49,448 nt of DNA. It comes from Zygnema cylindricum (Eukaryota; Streptophyta; Zygnematophyceae; Zygnematales; Zygnemataceae). Each line of letters opens with the position of its first letter. Within the stretch, counting starts at the first letter, position 1. The position numbers and the translations under genes were made by a program. Shown in pieces: positions 19,564 through 29,847 of the stretch. The notes beneath the pieces were generated by a model. The model had not been told where the DNA came from, did not search any database, and saw only the letters and a list, made by a program, of their open reading frames with translations. The stretch spans positions 63,752 to 113,199 of the forward strand of contig JBBHKE010000503.1 of NCBI GenBank assembly GCA_037447655.1, given 5' to 3'.

Positions 19564-20021
19564 TAGTGTTGTGTATTTGTAAAAATATTGTCGCGATAAC
19601 ACATATACAGATAGTTATCGCTTATCGAACGGTCAAAGTTACCGATATATTTGTACTTTCTGTACTTTTTGTCTAGAGTACACGTGGCAAGTTTCTAGTG
19701 GATCCCAAGGAAAAAGGGGACAAAGCCATGGCGTCGGATGTGAAAGGTACATCGTTTCAACCAAAGCCGTACTAAAGCCGTACATATCTTATGCTGGCGA
19801 CTGTACTTTCGGCTTGTACAAATGATCTGATTGGTAGGCACCTCAGTAGATAGGGGTTGTGAGTAGGGCGTCAAGGGAATAACACGTACAGTTGAGTGAA
19901 CTGGCCGTACGTTTATCTGTACGTACCTTACATATATCTCCATACCGATGTATCGATTATCGGTTACCCGAAAAATGGCCCATATCGGTTATCGACAAAT
20001 CCTTACCCATACATAACACTA
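19564..20021. mobile_element. hAT-type MITE (458 bp) carrying a copia LTR promoter fragment
   Basis: Perfect 8-bp duplication CTCATTAT (19556-19563 and 20022-20029). Inverted ends are TAGTGTTGTGTATTTG and, on the minus strand, TAGTGTTATGTATGGG, the same end type as the element at 9970. The middle (about 19671-19880) matches the U3 of the solo LTR at 23326: cacgtgg, ccatgg, repeated GTAC, attggta and tagataggggttgtgagtagg are all in the same order. The element thus contains a retrotransposon enhancer/promoter segment in + orientation. Confidence 0.88.
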
Positions 20022-20042
20022 CTCATTATCATTTCAACAATC

Positions 20043-21801
20043 ATTATTGTCTACTCGTTTGGTTTTGCTTGATGAAGCCCAAGATGTTGTTCCTCCATTC
20101 TCTTCCCTCACCACCAAGAAATTTTCTAGGGTGCACCAACACATGATAAGGTAGTCGCTGACTTCATGAACCTCTTTAGGGATATGTCTATGGATGAAGC
20201 GCAAGCTTGACTTGGCACTTGTTTAGGACAAGGTGTTAGGGCTTGGCTCGTCGCTACTCCTATATTTTCCTCACTCTGTTGATCTTCTTAACAATTTTCT
20301 TCTAGACTCTGTTTACCAATTTGCTTGCCACACTCATCTCTTTTAGGTAAATCTTGTTACATTTATGACCAACATATCGATGAGCATGGCCTCCATTTGC
20401 TCTGTTGTTCACATGGTGGGGAGCGCACAACAACACATGATGTTGAAATCAATAGATTTAGAGGGTATTTTCTAGGTCTGAGTTGATTAAGTAAAAGCGC
20501 ATGCAGTCTGCCTCCACCATCTCTCTCCAGCCCCCATACTTGTTATAGTCAGTGAAGGTGAGAGATAGTAGTGGAGCCATGGCTACCTTAGCTACACAGG
20601 CAAGACCGTAGAGTGATATAAGTAACTCTTAACTAAAAGGTTGAGCCTGGCAAGACTCGAACCTTCAACCGGCAAAGCGAGGCGTAGCAGTCAGCTCTAA
20701 CCGGCCAGTCGTAGAAGTTCATTAGAGTATATAGGGTTTAATTTTTATGTAAACCTTGTTAAGGAACCTTAATCCGGTTAACGAAATTTGAGATAACAAG
20801 CATAGAGACTCGCTGTAACATAGTGCGAACAAAAACCCGCACGAAACAAATGTACTGGACATTTGTTTTAATGGCTAATGTGAAAAGCCGCTTTACATCC
20901 GTTGGCAGCATCATCGCCGAGACCCCAAAATGGCCGCTTTGGCGGACTTCGGGCGTGACATGACTTGGCGCCACGTGGCACAATATAATTGGAAAGCGGG
21001 AATCTCGGAAAGCATGGGAACAAGTCTCGAAGAGACAGACGTCTACTCCATGGCCTTGTCGTACACAGGCCGTACAGAAAGGACATCGGCCATAGTACCT
21101 TTCTGTATTGTACAGTTCTCTGATTGGTTCATACATCAGTATATAAAGGTTGTGAGAGGGGTTTAGGACTTAGAGGATTGAGGAGATAGCCGCCTCTCTC
21201 CCAATGAGCTTGTATAAAAATTGGCGTTTTCAGTGATTCTTTTTGTTGCGGACTCACGGGAGTCCAATCTGCACAGGGGTGCAGTGAGATTGTCTATTTG
21301 CTTGCTTGGGTAGCAACGGTCCTATTTGAAGAAGGGTTAGTCAAAAATTATCTAGAGGCTTCCTGAATTCTGTAGTCCAATGGAGGACACACAATTGCAC
21401 ATGATACGGTTCAGGATGAAATCGCCTAAGTGCGTAGTAAAGAAATGTACATGATGAGTGAGGTGTTGCATATCCTATTGCCACGTTTTCAATCTAGGGG
21501 AGTACACGACCTTGGGGTTGATCTTGTTTTTTTGTAAAGTGCAAAGAGTACACTAGGGGATGTAGTTCCAGCCACCTCTGCAAGACTTTCTTTTTTAATT
21601 CGTGCAACATTACATACTAGTGTTGCGGCTCAAGATGCAATGGCCTCTAAAGAATGCGATTACGCTCACCGGGACCTAGCCGACAATTTCATACCATTTG
21701 CTTTGGAGATAGGTGGGACTTTGGAATCGTCGTTTGACAACATCATCCGTGATTGTGCTCGACGTTTTTTTAAGGTTAGGGACTTGGTAGCCCTTCCGTG
21801 A
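20043..21801 (+). pseudogene. LINE-like / retroelement-associated conserved domain, decayed and split by a solo LTR
   Basis: Across two halves (20043-20440 and 21400-21801) the translation gives blocks in the order LLDEAQDVVPPF, QGVRAWLVATP, DEHGLHLLCCSHGGERTTTH, LLPRFQSRGV, GDVVPATS, then AAQDAMASKECDYAHRDL, FIPFALEIGGTLESS and CARRFF. From memory this order matches a conserved C-terminal region seen in non-LTR retroelement proteins of non-flowering plants (HGGxRxxxHDxVRD, then ADVVxxxPT, then FxPLAxExxG). Several stops and frameshifts are present. The assignment rests on recollection of the motif order; a protein search would decide it. Confidence 0.5.
20441..21399 (+). mobile_element. Solo family-1 LTR (959 bp)
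   Basis: TGTTGAAATCAATAG to ACACAATTGCA, with a perfect 5-bp duplication CATGA (20436-20440 and 21400-21404). It splits the LINE-like pseudogene. It carries the antisense B-box-like GGTTCGAGTCT (about 20653-20663), GTAC motifs, ATTGG near 21123, a tataaaa near 21212 and the gag-start ATG at 21380. It probably arose by LTR-LTR recombination of a full element. Confidence 0.93.
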
Positions 21802-23325
21802 CTCTCATGTTATCTTTTTAACGTCAAAGTATTTTTGTTGCCCTTCAACAATCCCAAGTATCGACCATTATCAAACAAAGTACGGTGGTAAATGATGGTC
21901 GTGGACTATGAGATTTACCTCTATGCCACCTCGTGTACATTGATGATATTTGTTTTTAAACCTTTAATGTGGACTTGATTTAGGCTATGGGTCGCCGACC
22001 CATTCTTTTTGTTAAAGCTTTAATACTGCGTGGGTTTTATTGCTCTTGTAGTTTTGTCTCGGTGTTTGTTATTCTTCATTTTGTTTTTGCTGTTTTTGCT
22101 CCTAGGGTGACGCCATCAAACGAAAAGTGGGGTAATTTAGCAAAATTCATGCCTACTTGTACCAAGCCTTAGTGATTATTTTGTTTTTATACGTAAATAA
22201 CATTAAACATAATCTTATAAATACTCTTTGAAGATGTTGGAGGTAAAAATGACCTTTGGATACTTATTCCTTATATATTTGCTTCATTATTTTTGTAGTT
22301 GACAACCCACCTCGACGAGTTCGGTTGTTAGCTAAAGAATAAAAAGAGGTGCAACACGCTGAACGACTAACCTACGTGTCACGATGTACAACGAACAAGT
22401 CTCATAATTTACGCATGATATGTGCCTTTCAAAATCCAACCGAAAATAGGAAAGTAATCTCGTAACACTCATTCGTCAGACTATTATTGGTAACATTTTT
22501 TGTCACGTTCTTTTTATTTTGAAAAGAAGAAATCTTAAAAGACGAGTTGGTGTAGAAGAAAAGGCGTTTGCAAAGTAAACAAATGGTGTGGTACGGTGAC
22601 TTGGTATGCACGTACGTGTAACGCAAATGAAGATTTTGAGTTAAAATTGGTCGTTGTAAAAAATCTTCAAAGATTCTCAAAATCTTATTATAACTTATGT
22701 GTTGCCACATAATTTGGAACACATGTTTTACAAGCATTACGCGATAGAACATCGTCTATAATATAACGCCTCGTAGAGTTGGCCGTACAATTTTAGACAT
22801 TCCAGAACAAACGACACCTTTAGTGTTGCATAGGTTTTGTAGGTCTCGTACGTACTTTGGGGATTTCCAATTGTAGCTTTTCATGGTAGTGAACAATTTT
22901 CCATTTCAATCAAGTTTTGTACTTTCATGGTTTTACCATCGCAGTTTTGATGGTAGGATTTTCTTCTAATGTTACTACGATCTATAGACATATTCGTATG
23001 TACCAACAAGACATAAAAGACAAAAATGTCAATATTTGCGCGAACCTTTTCTTTGGCACAATTTTTTTTTTTTGTGCGAGCGTGGCGAACCGGAAGTAAT
23101 TTTAAATTACTATTGTATAATTGTGAAATATATTTTATACGATGTAAAACAAATAAAAACTAAAAAACGATTAATGTCCATTGCTTGAAATGAACTTTTC
23201 AATCGTTCGTTTTAAGGTATGTTAAAAGAAAAAAAAAACAACGATTTTATGTGTTTTTTTTCAAATTCTTTTCTACATTACCAATGTTGCTTAAAATTTT
23301 TACAAAATTATGTACGTAATGAATG
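21802..23325. other. Unassigned AT-rich stretch
   Basis: No gene, LTR or TIR pair recognised. Open frames are short and AT-rich. Most of the few differences between A1 and A2 fall here. Confidence 0.4.
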
Positions 23326-24349
23326 TGTTGAAAAAGTAATTCTCAGGTCACTCGTTTATTTCCTAGACTTTAGATAGGAGAGAGAGGGTTAGACCGAGAG
23401 CCACCATGGCTGCCTCCTTATCAGACAAGGTGAAAACCAAAGAGAGGGAGAGAGAGAGACCTCCTTACCAGACAAGGCGCAAACTAAAGAGAGGGAGAGA
23501 GAGAGACAGAAGGAGATTTCACAAACATTACGGACGGATCAGGATTTGATCATAGGTCCTACGGAATTCGCTTAGGCGTTTTCGTTACCCGTTGAGTCGT
23601 AGAAAAGTTGTTAGAGATACACGGTTCGATAATTATATACACATTTCACACGCACGTGTTTTCATTTAACGACGAACTTACAAAATGGTAAACACATAAT
23701 GGGAAAAGTACGACAACCAAAAAGTACGAACGGCCGCAAAGAACATTCTGCGCGCTGCCAAAATCAAACGGACGACATCGATTGGAAAATTACGAGCGGA
23801 CTGTCAGCGTGGGCGCCAATATACCCGAATGGCTCTTTTGGCGGCTTATGCCAAAGAGCCGACAGATTGGCACGTGGAAAGTCGCAAGAGGTTGGCGGAG
23901 GGAGACGGGGAAAACCATGGGTCGAACATGTAAAGTACATCATCCTCATTGGTGTCGTACTGAAGTCGTACAAACCGTACCACGACTAATGTATTGTCCC
24001 CTGTACAAACTGTACGTTAGATTTATCTTATTGGTAGATAACTTACTAGATAGGTGTTGTGAGTAGGATTTAGGAAATTATAATTTTTTTTAGTCCCTCT
24101 CTCTTAGAGCGCATCTATATAAAGATGGTGACTTTGAACAACCATAACTTTCCGCTTGGTTGAGCGTTTTCAATGGCTCTTTTTGCGGCAGACTCAAAGG
24201 AGCCCCGCCTTCACTAGGGAGAAGTTGGTCAGAATAATTGCTTGCTGGGGTGGCTGCTATACTTTGTCAAACCAGCGTGGATTTGGGCTATCTAAGAGGC
24301 TTAGGTTGAGTTATGCATTTAAGGCGGCTATGGAGCCCCTATAATTTCA
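23326..24349 (+). mobile_element. Solo family-1-related LTR, divergent subfamily (1024 bp)
   Basis: TGTTGAAAAAGTAATTC to ATAATTTCA, flanked by GAATG (23321-23325) and GAATA (24350-24354), a 4-of-5 match. It shares the family layout: ccatggctgcctcc, a module with gatcaggatttgatc, clustered GTAC, ATTGG near 24032, and tatataaag near 24115. It has an internal duplication of about 47 bp (ccttaccagacaagg and gagagggagagagagaga, about 23412-23504). It is the best match in the window to the fragment inside the hAT element at 19564. Confidence 0.85.
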
Positions 24350-25114
24350 GAATATATATGTACATACATGTACATGCATATATATATAGTGTGATAAAAA
24401 CAGTGCACTCAAAACAAACCTGAGAGAAATAATATGCACAACGTAAGCTTAACAAAACAGTCTCACAACCTCACAACAACGTACATCGACCAAATGTAAC
24501 TTTATTCAGCCGAAGGCTTTCTAATTAACAAACTCTCACTCTCACTTTCACTCTTCTTACTCACATCATTTTTTCTCACACACACCCTTACTCTCACTTC
24601 TCTCACTAGCTTATTCCCTACTTTTCTCTCACTTAACTTTGATGCATCTCTTTTTCAACGCATGATGCATCTACTATCAGACGTATAATAATCCTGGACT
24701 CAAATTTCTCTTTAAATATGAGCTCAAATGAAGACTTAGTTTGCACGACTTTTTCCTCTAACTTCAATGTGACTCCACTCACACTGATAAGACACAGGCG
24801 CCGAAGCAAAAGTTGGCGCCTAATAAAACATAAGTGAGCCAAACTTAATCGTCACTGGACCTAAACATCGTACACTGTCTACGCACTAAATGACTAATCA
24901 ACTGTACAACTCCAAATGACACGAATTAATACTTACATAACAAACACCCATTGTTCAACGATACGTAACAAGACTTAGCTGCAGACCTAAACTAGATAAT
25001 AAATAATTTAAACACAAACCCAAACTGAATCAAACTTAAACTGAACACAAACGTGAATTCGGCCGATCCGTGGATTCACCAAATAACTTAACAATATTTA
25101 TACATATATATATA
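24350..25114. other. Unassigned stretch with TA/CA-rich simple sequence
   Basis: Starts with alternating ta/tgtaca tracts (24350-24395) and includes CT-rich tcactctcac repeats (24530-24620). No gene or element ends were recognised. Confidence 0.45.
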
Positions 25115-25318
25115 TGCAACTCTGAGACCTCCATAGGTCCTCAGAGTAGGCAGCTCACACGAAGCCTCTAGGATAACCCTGACCCCTTTGTGTTTCAACA
25201 ATAATAACTGTCACCCTGGCAGAAAAAAACTCTACCATCTTCACCCTTGTGAAGGCAAGACTCCCTTGAGTCTATAGCAAAAAGAATATCTGAATTTGCT
25301 CCCCTAAGTAGTAAGTTA
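25115..25318 (-). repeat. 3' end of a minus-strand family-1 LTR (truncated in A1)
   Basis: Minus-strand end of the LTR that is complete in A2 (45638-47708). It starts with TGCAACTCTGAGA on the + strand, and the U5 includes the gcagactca-like block. It is interrupted by the family-2 LTR at 25319, whose duplicated site AGTTA is 25314-25318. Confidence 0.85.
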
Positions 25319-25414
25319 TGTTGTTCTACAACCACCGTTGCAGGCGGAGAACCAGCAGTAGTAGTGGAAGTAGACATGAAAAACAACAAAAACTATCAAA
25401 GTACTTACTCAACA
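25319..25414 (-). repeat. Family-2 LTR end carrying its gag start (truncated at the duplicon edge)
   Basis: On the minus strand it contains ATG (25377) and the codons MSTSTTTAGSPPATVVVEQH, up to the LTR end ACAACA. It matches 45842-45938 and is cut at ctcaacag (25414), where unrelated + strand pol sequence begins. This is the non-homologous duplicon junction. Confidence 0.85.
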
Positions 25415-26134
25415 GGGTTTTCGGATGATGAATTAGGTCTTGAAGAGCAGAAGTTAATGCAGACTATTCCTTGGAGACAAGTAGTTGGCAGCTTAATCTA
25501 TTTAGGAATTGTACCCGGTCGGATTTCGCTGCAGTTGAAGGAGTGTTGAGTAGAAGTCTGAATGGTGCCACTAAAAGATATTGGGAGGCAACTAAGAGAG
25601 TCTTTAGATATCTTATAGGAACTAGGGATCTATGGTTGCACTTGTGTCGAGATAATAGTGACATCATCACTTGGAGTGATGCTAGTTATGGGAATGCTCC
25701 TATGAGGAGATGTACTTCTGGATATGTGTTGTATGTGGGAGATGGGGCTTGCTACTGGAGAAGCAAACAACAAACGGTTATTGCTTAGTCCACCATGGAG
25801 GCTGAGTATATGGCTTCTTGTTTGGCTGTGAAATAATTGATGTGGGTCAAGTCTTTGCTTAGTGAAACTTGGTCATGTTAAAAGTGGTGTTCATAAAATC
25901 TTTTGTGATAATCAACCAACTATTGCCATTGCTGCTAATCCTAAACACCACTCCAAAGCCAAACACATGAATATTAGACGAAATTTTGATAGAGAGAAAG
26001 TAGAGAAAAAAATAGCAAGTTTAGAGTACAGACCAGATATTGAGATGGTAGCAGATAAGATGACAAAACCTGTACATTCTCCTAAATTATTTTTTTGTAC
26101 GGAGAAGTGTGGTCTTAAATTAAAAAGTGACTAG
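25415..26134 (+). pseudogene. pol: Element S: copia RT end and RNase H fragment
   Basis: Begins mid-gene with DDELGLEEQKLMQTIPWRQV, matching LDDQMSPEEREFMKSIPYRQ of the other copies. After a small deletion it continues as 25471-25788 (SRSLNG, RYLIGTRDLWLHL, WSDASYGNAPMRRC), then MEAEYMASC, then 25862-26134 (CDNQPTIAIAANPKHHSK, KHMNIRRNF, MTKPVHSPK). Stops at 25787 and near 25833, and a frame change near 25862, break it. It is more diverged from E1/E2/P/Q than they are from each other. Confidence 0.9.
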
Positions 26135-26147
26135 AAATTAAGGGGAG

Positions 26148-27163
26148 TGTAAAAATTAATGGTTTCAGTTTGGTATTTTCTAGGTCTAAATTAGTGTAAA
26201 TTGAAACAGTATAGAAGCAAAGGCAACCTGCCTCGTACTCCACTCTCAAGTCCCCACACTTGTCAATGTCACTGAAGACTGGAGAGGGAGTTAAAGCCAT
26301 GGCTACCTAGGATTCCCAAAGAGACAAGGAGCATATCAAGTCAAACTTACCTAAAAGGTTGACGGAACCAAGTTTTGATCCTAGTACCTACTGTTTGTCA
26401 AAGTAGCCGGTAGCCGTTATCTTTGTCCTATAGACGAGGACCACTGTTGAGATATATAGGGTGAGATAACTATTTAAACATGTACACGTAGCGAAATTCA
26501 TTTAAGTGATAGAAATGACTTTTTGTAGCATGTCTTCCATTGTACGATAAATACCGCACAAAAAAAATGATTCGAACATTTGTTTCAACGACTTATATTA
26601 AAAGCCGTTTAGATCAGAAGGCCATGGTGCGAGCTGATATCGCGAAATGGTCGTTTTTGGCGGCTTTCGGTTTCCGCCTTTTTGACTAACACGTGGCGTT
26701 ACCGTATTGGCTTGCAACATTTTTCGAGCGCACCAGAACAAGTTCGAATATGACGCGTGTTCACTTTCAGGCCATGTCGTACAGTGGCCGTACAGAAAGT
26801 ACTCCGGCACCAGTACCTTTATGTGCTGCACAAACATGTGATTGGTTTCGTACTTCAATAAAAAGGTTTTCAGAGAGGGGATTCCGACTTAGACAGTTCT
26901 AAGGTAGACGTCTCTCTCTCACAGCGCATCTTTACAAAAGGTAAACTTTGACAATCCATAACTCACAGCTCAGAGGAGCAAATTAAGTGATTATTTTTGC
27001 AGTAGACTTAGGGAAGTCTTGACTTCAAAAAAGTGAAATCAATTCAGTCTTTTGTCTGTCAGGGTGACAGTCAATCTTGGGCAAACTCAAAGGGGTATGG
27101 GCTATCCTAGGGGCTTCTAGTGAGTTGCCAACTCTGAGGACCAATGGAAGTCTCAGAGTTGCA
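26148..27163 (+). repeat. Element S 3' LTR (1016 bp)
   Basis: Preceded by the polypurine tract aaattaaggggag. It starts TGTAAAAATTAATGG and ends TCTCAGAGTTGCA. It has the same layout as family 1 (antisense module about 26370-26450, GTAC cluster, ATTGG near 26841) but belongs with the minus-strand LTR at 45638-47708. The gag-start ATG is kept (27144, ATGGAAGTCTCAG). Confidence 0.88.
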
Positions 27164-27469
27164 AGGTTTAGTGATCTTGTAGCATGAAGACAAGGTGGCA
27201 TGACGTGGTAGTTGGCTTTAAAAGAAAGGATGTTGAACTAAAACTCCTAATAAAGATAGAATGATATAATTTGTACTTATGTTTCCACAGTTTTTCCGTA
27301 TGGAGAAGGGTAATCTGGTCAAGCGCTCAACTATTGAAGAACATAAAAAAACAGTGCACACAGACACATACACTACAAAAATTAAAGAAGTGAACATAAA
27401 ATTACACATAAATTAGTTCATAAACATAAATACACGAAATATTGTGTGTGCATTGAAATTCTAAAGGCT
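27164..27469. other. Short unassigned spacer
   Basis: AT-rich sequence between the S LTR and the minus-strand LTR. No gene or repeat recognised. Confidence 0.4.
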
Positions 27470-28611
27470 CCATTCCCCCACAAAAATCGCAGACCTCGGG
27501 AAGTTTATATAGACAGTATCGACTCTAAGTTGATACAAACCCTCTAAGTTGATACCAACCCAAATGACTGACACCCTTTTAGTCAAAACCCTAATACAGC
27601 TTCACCTTTGTGAAAGAAGACTTTCTGTGTGCTTAGTTCCCCCACATAATGCAAAGTTAGAATATGAGTATTTGGACACATTCCTCCACTATGACTTTCC
27701 CTTATAAATTTTGCCACTTTGGGAGGCAAAATCTCTGACCTACTACACCCACGTGTAGCGTGGACTTCTCCGAGTCTGCAGCAAAAAGAATCAGTGGAAT
27801 TGCTCCTCTAAACAGTTAGTTATGGTTGGCCAAAGATGACTTATAAATACAAAAGCACTATGGGAGAGAGGCGGCTACCTACTATTTTTCTAAGTCCTAA
27901 ACCCCTCTCTAAACCCTCTACTACTGAAGTACGTCACCAATCACAGGACTGTACCGTACATAAAAGTACAGGTGCTGGAGTACTTCGTGTACGGCATTTG
28001 TACGACATGGCCATAACGATGACATCTATCACATCCAAACTTGTAATCGTGCGCTCGAGAGATTCCATAAACCCATAAGATGTTGCCATGTGTCATCCAG
28101 AGTGGGGGCGTCCAAAAACCGCCAAGGAGGCCATTCCGGAATATCGGCTCGCATTGTGGCCGTTGATCAAAACTGAATTTTAGTACAAACCGTCGAAAAA
28201 AATGTTCATAATATTTGTTCGTACGGTATTTAAGGTACAGCGGGCTGTATGCTTTAAGATTCTGTTCTATCAGTTTAATGGAATTCTCTATGTGTAAAAA
28301 TTTAAATATCTATTGTACCATATGTATCTCAGCATTGGTGTTAGGCTATAGGATAAAGCTAACGGCTATCGGAGATTTGACGGACGGCAAGTACTAGAAA
28401 CAAATCTTGGGTTCGTCAATCCCCTTTTTGGTAAATCTACAAAAACTACTCCTTGTCTCTGTAGAGGGCCTAGGCAGCCATGGATATAGCTCCCTATCCA
28501 GCCTTCAGTGACTACAACAAGTGTGGGGGCTTGGAGAAAAGAGTTAGAGGCAGACTGCCTTTGCTCCTTTTCTATCCTAATATGGACCTAGAAAATACAT
28601 CAATTTCAACA
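27470..28611 (-). repeat. Element R 3' LTR, minus strand, decayed
   Basis: On the minus strand it begins TGTTGAAATTGATG at 28611, after the purine tract aataaggggag. It carries the tRNA-like module (about 28340-28420), a GTAC cluster (27945-28005), CCAAT near 27930 in + reading, and a promoter tatttataagtc near 27840. The U5 end near 27470-27640 is rearranged: an 18-bp repeat (ctaagttgatac) and a second U5-like piece (cacctttgtgaaa) make the exact end uncertain. Confidence 0.7.
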
Positions 28612-28985
28612 CTCCCCTTATTTTCTAGTCTGCCTTTTTTTCAACTCCCACTTAAAAACAACAAAACAAAATATTTTCCCCCGTTTTTTTTCCTTTTCTT
28701 TTCCTCTCATAAAACTTTAAGTGAATACCCCCGTGCTTAAATAAGTGTATTAAATGAGGCGAAATAAACATTGCATCTTGTTGATCACACATTTTATTTT
28801 GCATGCCACTTTTCATAAATTCGAGCTCTTGGAGCAAAGATTTTGTCCACCTCATCCGTTTTTCATCCGAGAAAAATCTAATTTCCCAGTTGCAGTTCCA
28901 ACAACCAGCCCCATCCACAATCTGCAACGCATACCCAAACGCTAACACTTTTATAGGCACATCTTCATAAGTGACATCACACTAA
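28612..28985 (-). pseudogene. pol: Element R RNase H remnant, strongly decayed
   Basis: The minus-strand frame at 28960-28652 shows FGYALQIVDGAGCWN, RWTKSLLQELEFMKSGM, then CDQQDAMFIS and KHGGIHLKFYERK. These align with the RNase H blocks GYVLYVGEGACCW, MWVKSLLQELGYMKEGV, CDNQAAIAIA and KHMDIRLSFVREK. Catalytic motifs are partly lost. It is the oldest-looking copia remnant in the window. Confidence 0.75.
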
Positions 28986-29847
28986 GTGGTGATCCACCTC
29001 CCTTAGCAAGGCACGGGAATCCCTCCGAAAATCTCAGGACGTCGACGCCGGTACTCAAGAAGATGAGGTTACGGACGAACAATTCTCGTAAGGGGACGAA
29101 TATTAAGCCCTTGCTAATGCCTAAGTATTCCCCATATATGCTTTTTTAGTGGATTTTGGAGGGCAGGAGAGGCGTAGTTTTATAGTTTTTGTTGCTTTTC
29201 GCTTATTTTACACGTTTTAAAAATGAAAAGAGTGTAAGGATTTAGGAGGTAGGAGTTATCATACAATATAATACGGGTAATACGTCGTATAATGTGTCTC
29301 TTACTACATTTTCATAGTTTTTGTAATTTTTTAATTTACTTCATTGTGAAGTAAGTATGCCAAAACGATGTATAACACAACCATTTTATGAAACATGAGT
29401 TTTTATTGGCAATATATGAGTATGTGTAAGAGCTATGGTTCGTCATGTTCAATGTGTTACTGTGTGTTTATCATTCACATATGTGAAACATGATGTTGTA
29501 ATGGGTGAACACATTCTTAGTTTTTAGCTTTGATACACAAACATGTTGTTTTTGAGGTTGTTGATATTACGCGACGAGCTCACCTCATCGCTGGCCGCTG
29601 TCGCACCACTGACATGGAATTTTTCATCTTTTTTGTTGTTATTTCATTAGCGTTGACAGTTTCTCATTGCCTATGGGATTTTCAGCGATGACTTTGCCTC
29701 ATAGCCAAAACATTTTTCAGCAATGACACAACGTCCTTAGTGCTTTTTGATTAATCTGCGTTATTGTCTTATTGCAGATCTACAGTTCAGCGGCGACACA
29801 CTTACGTTACCGGTTGTTCCGTTAAGCCAGTCTAGTCAGCTGTAATA
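28986..29847. other. Left flank of element Q
   Basis: No gene recognised. The right end (29795-29845) is the segment of about 50 bp that also opens both duplicon copies. TAATA (29843-29847) is the left target-site copy for Q. Confidence 0.5.

Larger units (their letters stand above)
15715..25414. repeat. Duplicon copy A1 (9.7 kb)
   Basis: Nearly identical to 36236-45938. The offset is 20521 at the left end and grows to 20524 by three single-base length differences. I noticed only about five base substitutions by eye (for example at 22157, 22488, 22559, 23174 and 23867). The left edge is the LTR end shared with P and Q; the right edge is inside a family-2 LTR at 25414, where an RNase H fragment begins. 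The contents are listed separately. Confidence 0.95.

Noticed and set aside
20759-21166. Overlapping frames on both strands within the solo LTR (for example 20759-21136 and 20930-21166)
   Set aside because: They recur as homologous shadows in many family-1 LTRs and cover U3 promoter sequence; no protein features.
25195-25389. 64-codon minus-strand frame starting MLFFMSTSTTTAG as a single gene
   Set aside because: It is a fusion of the family-2 LTR gag start with U5 of the interrupted family-1 LTR. The AGTTA duplication marks the border.
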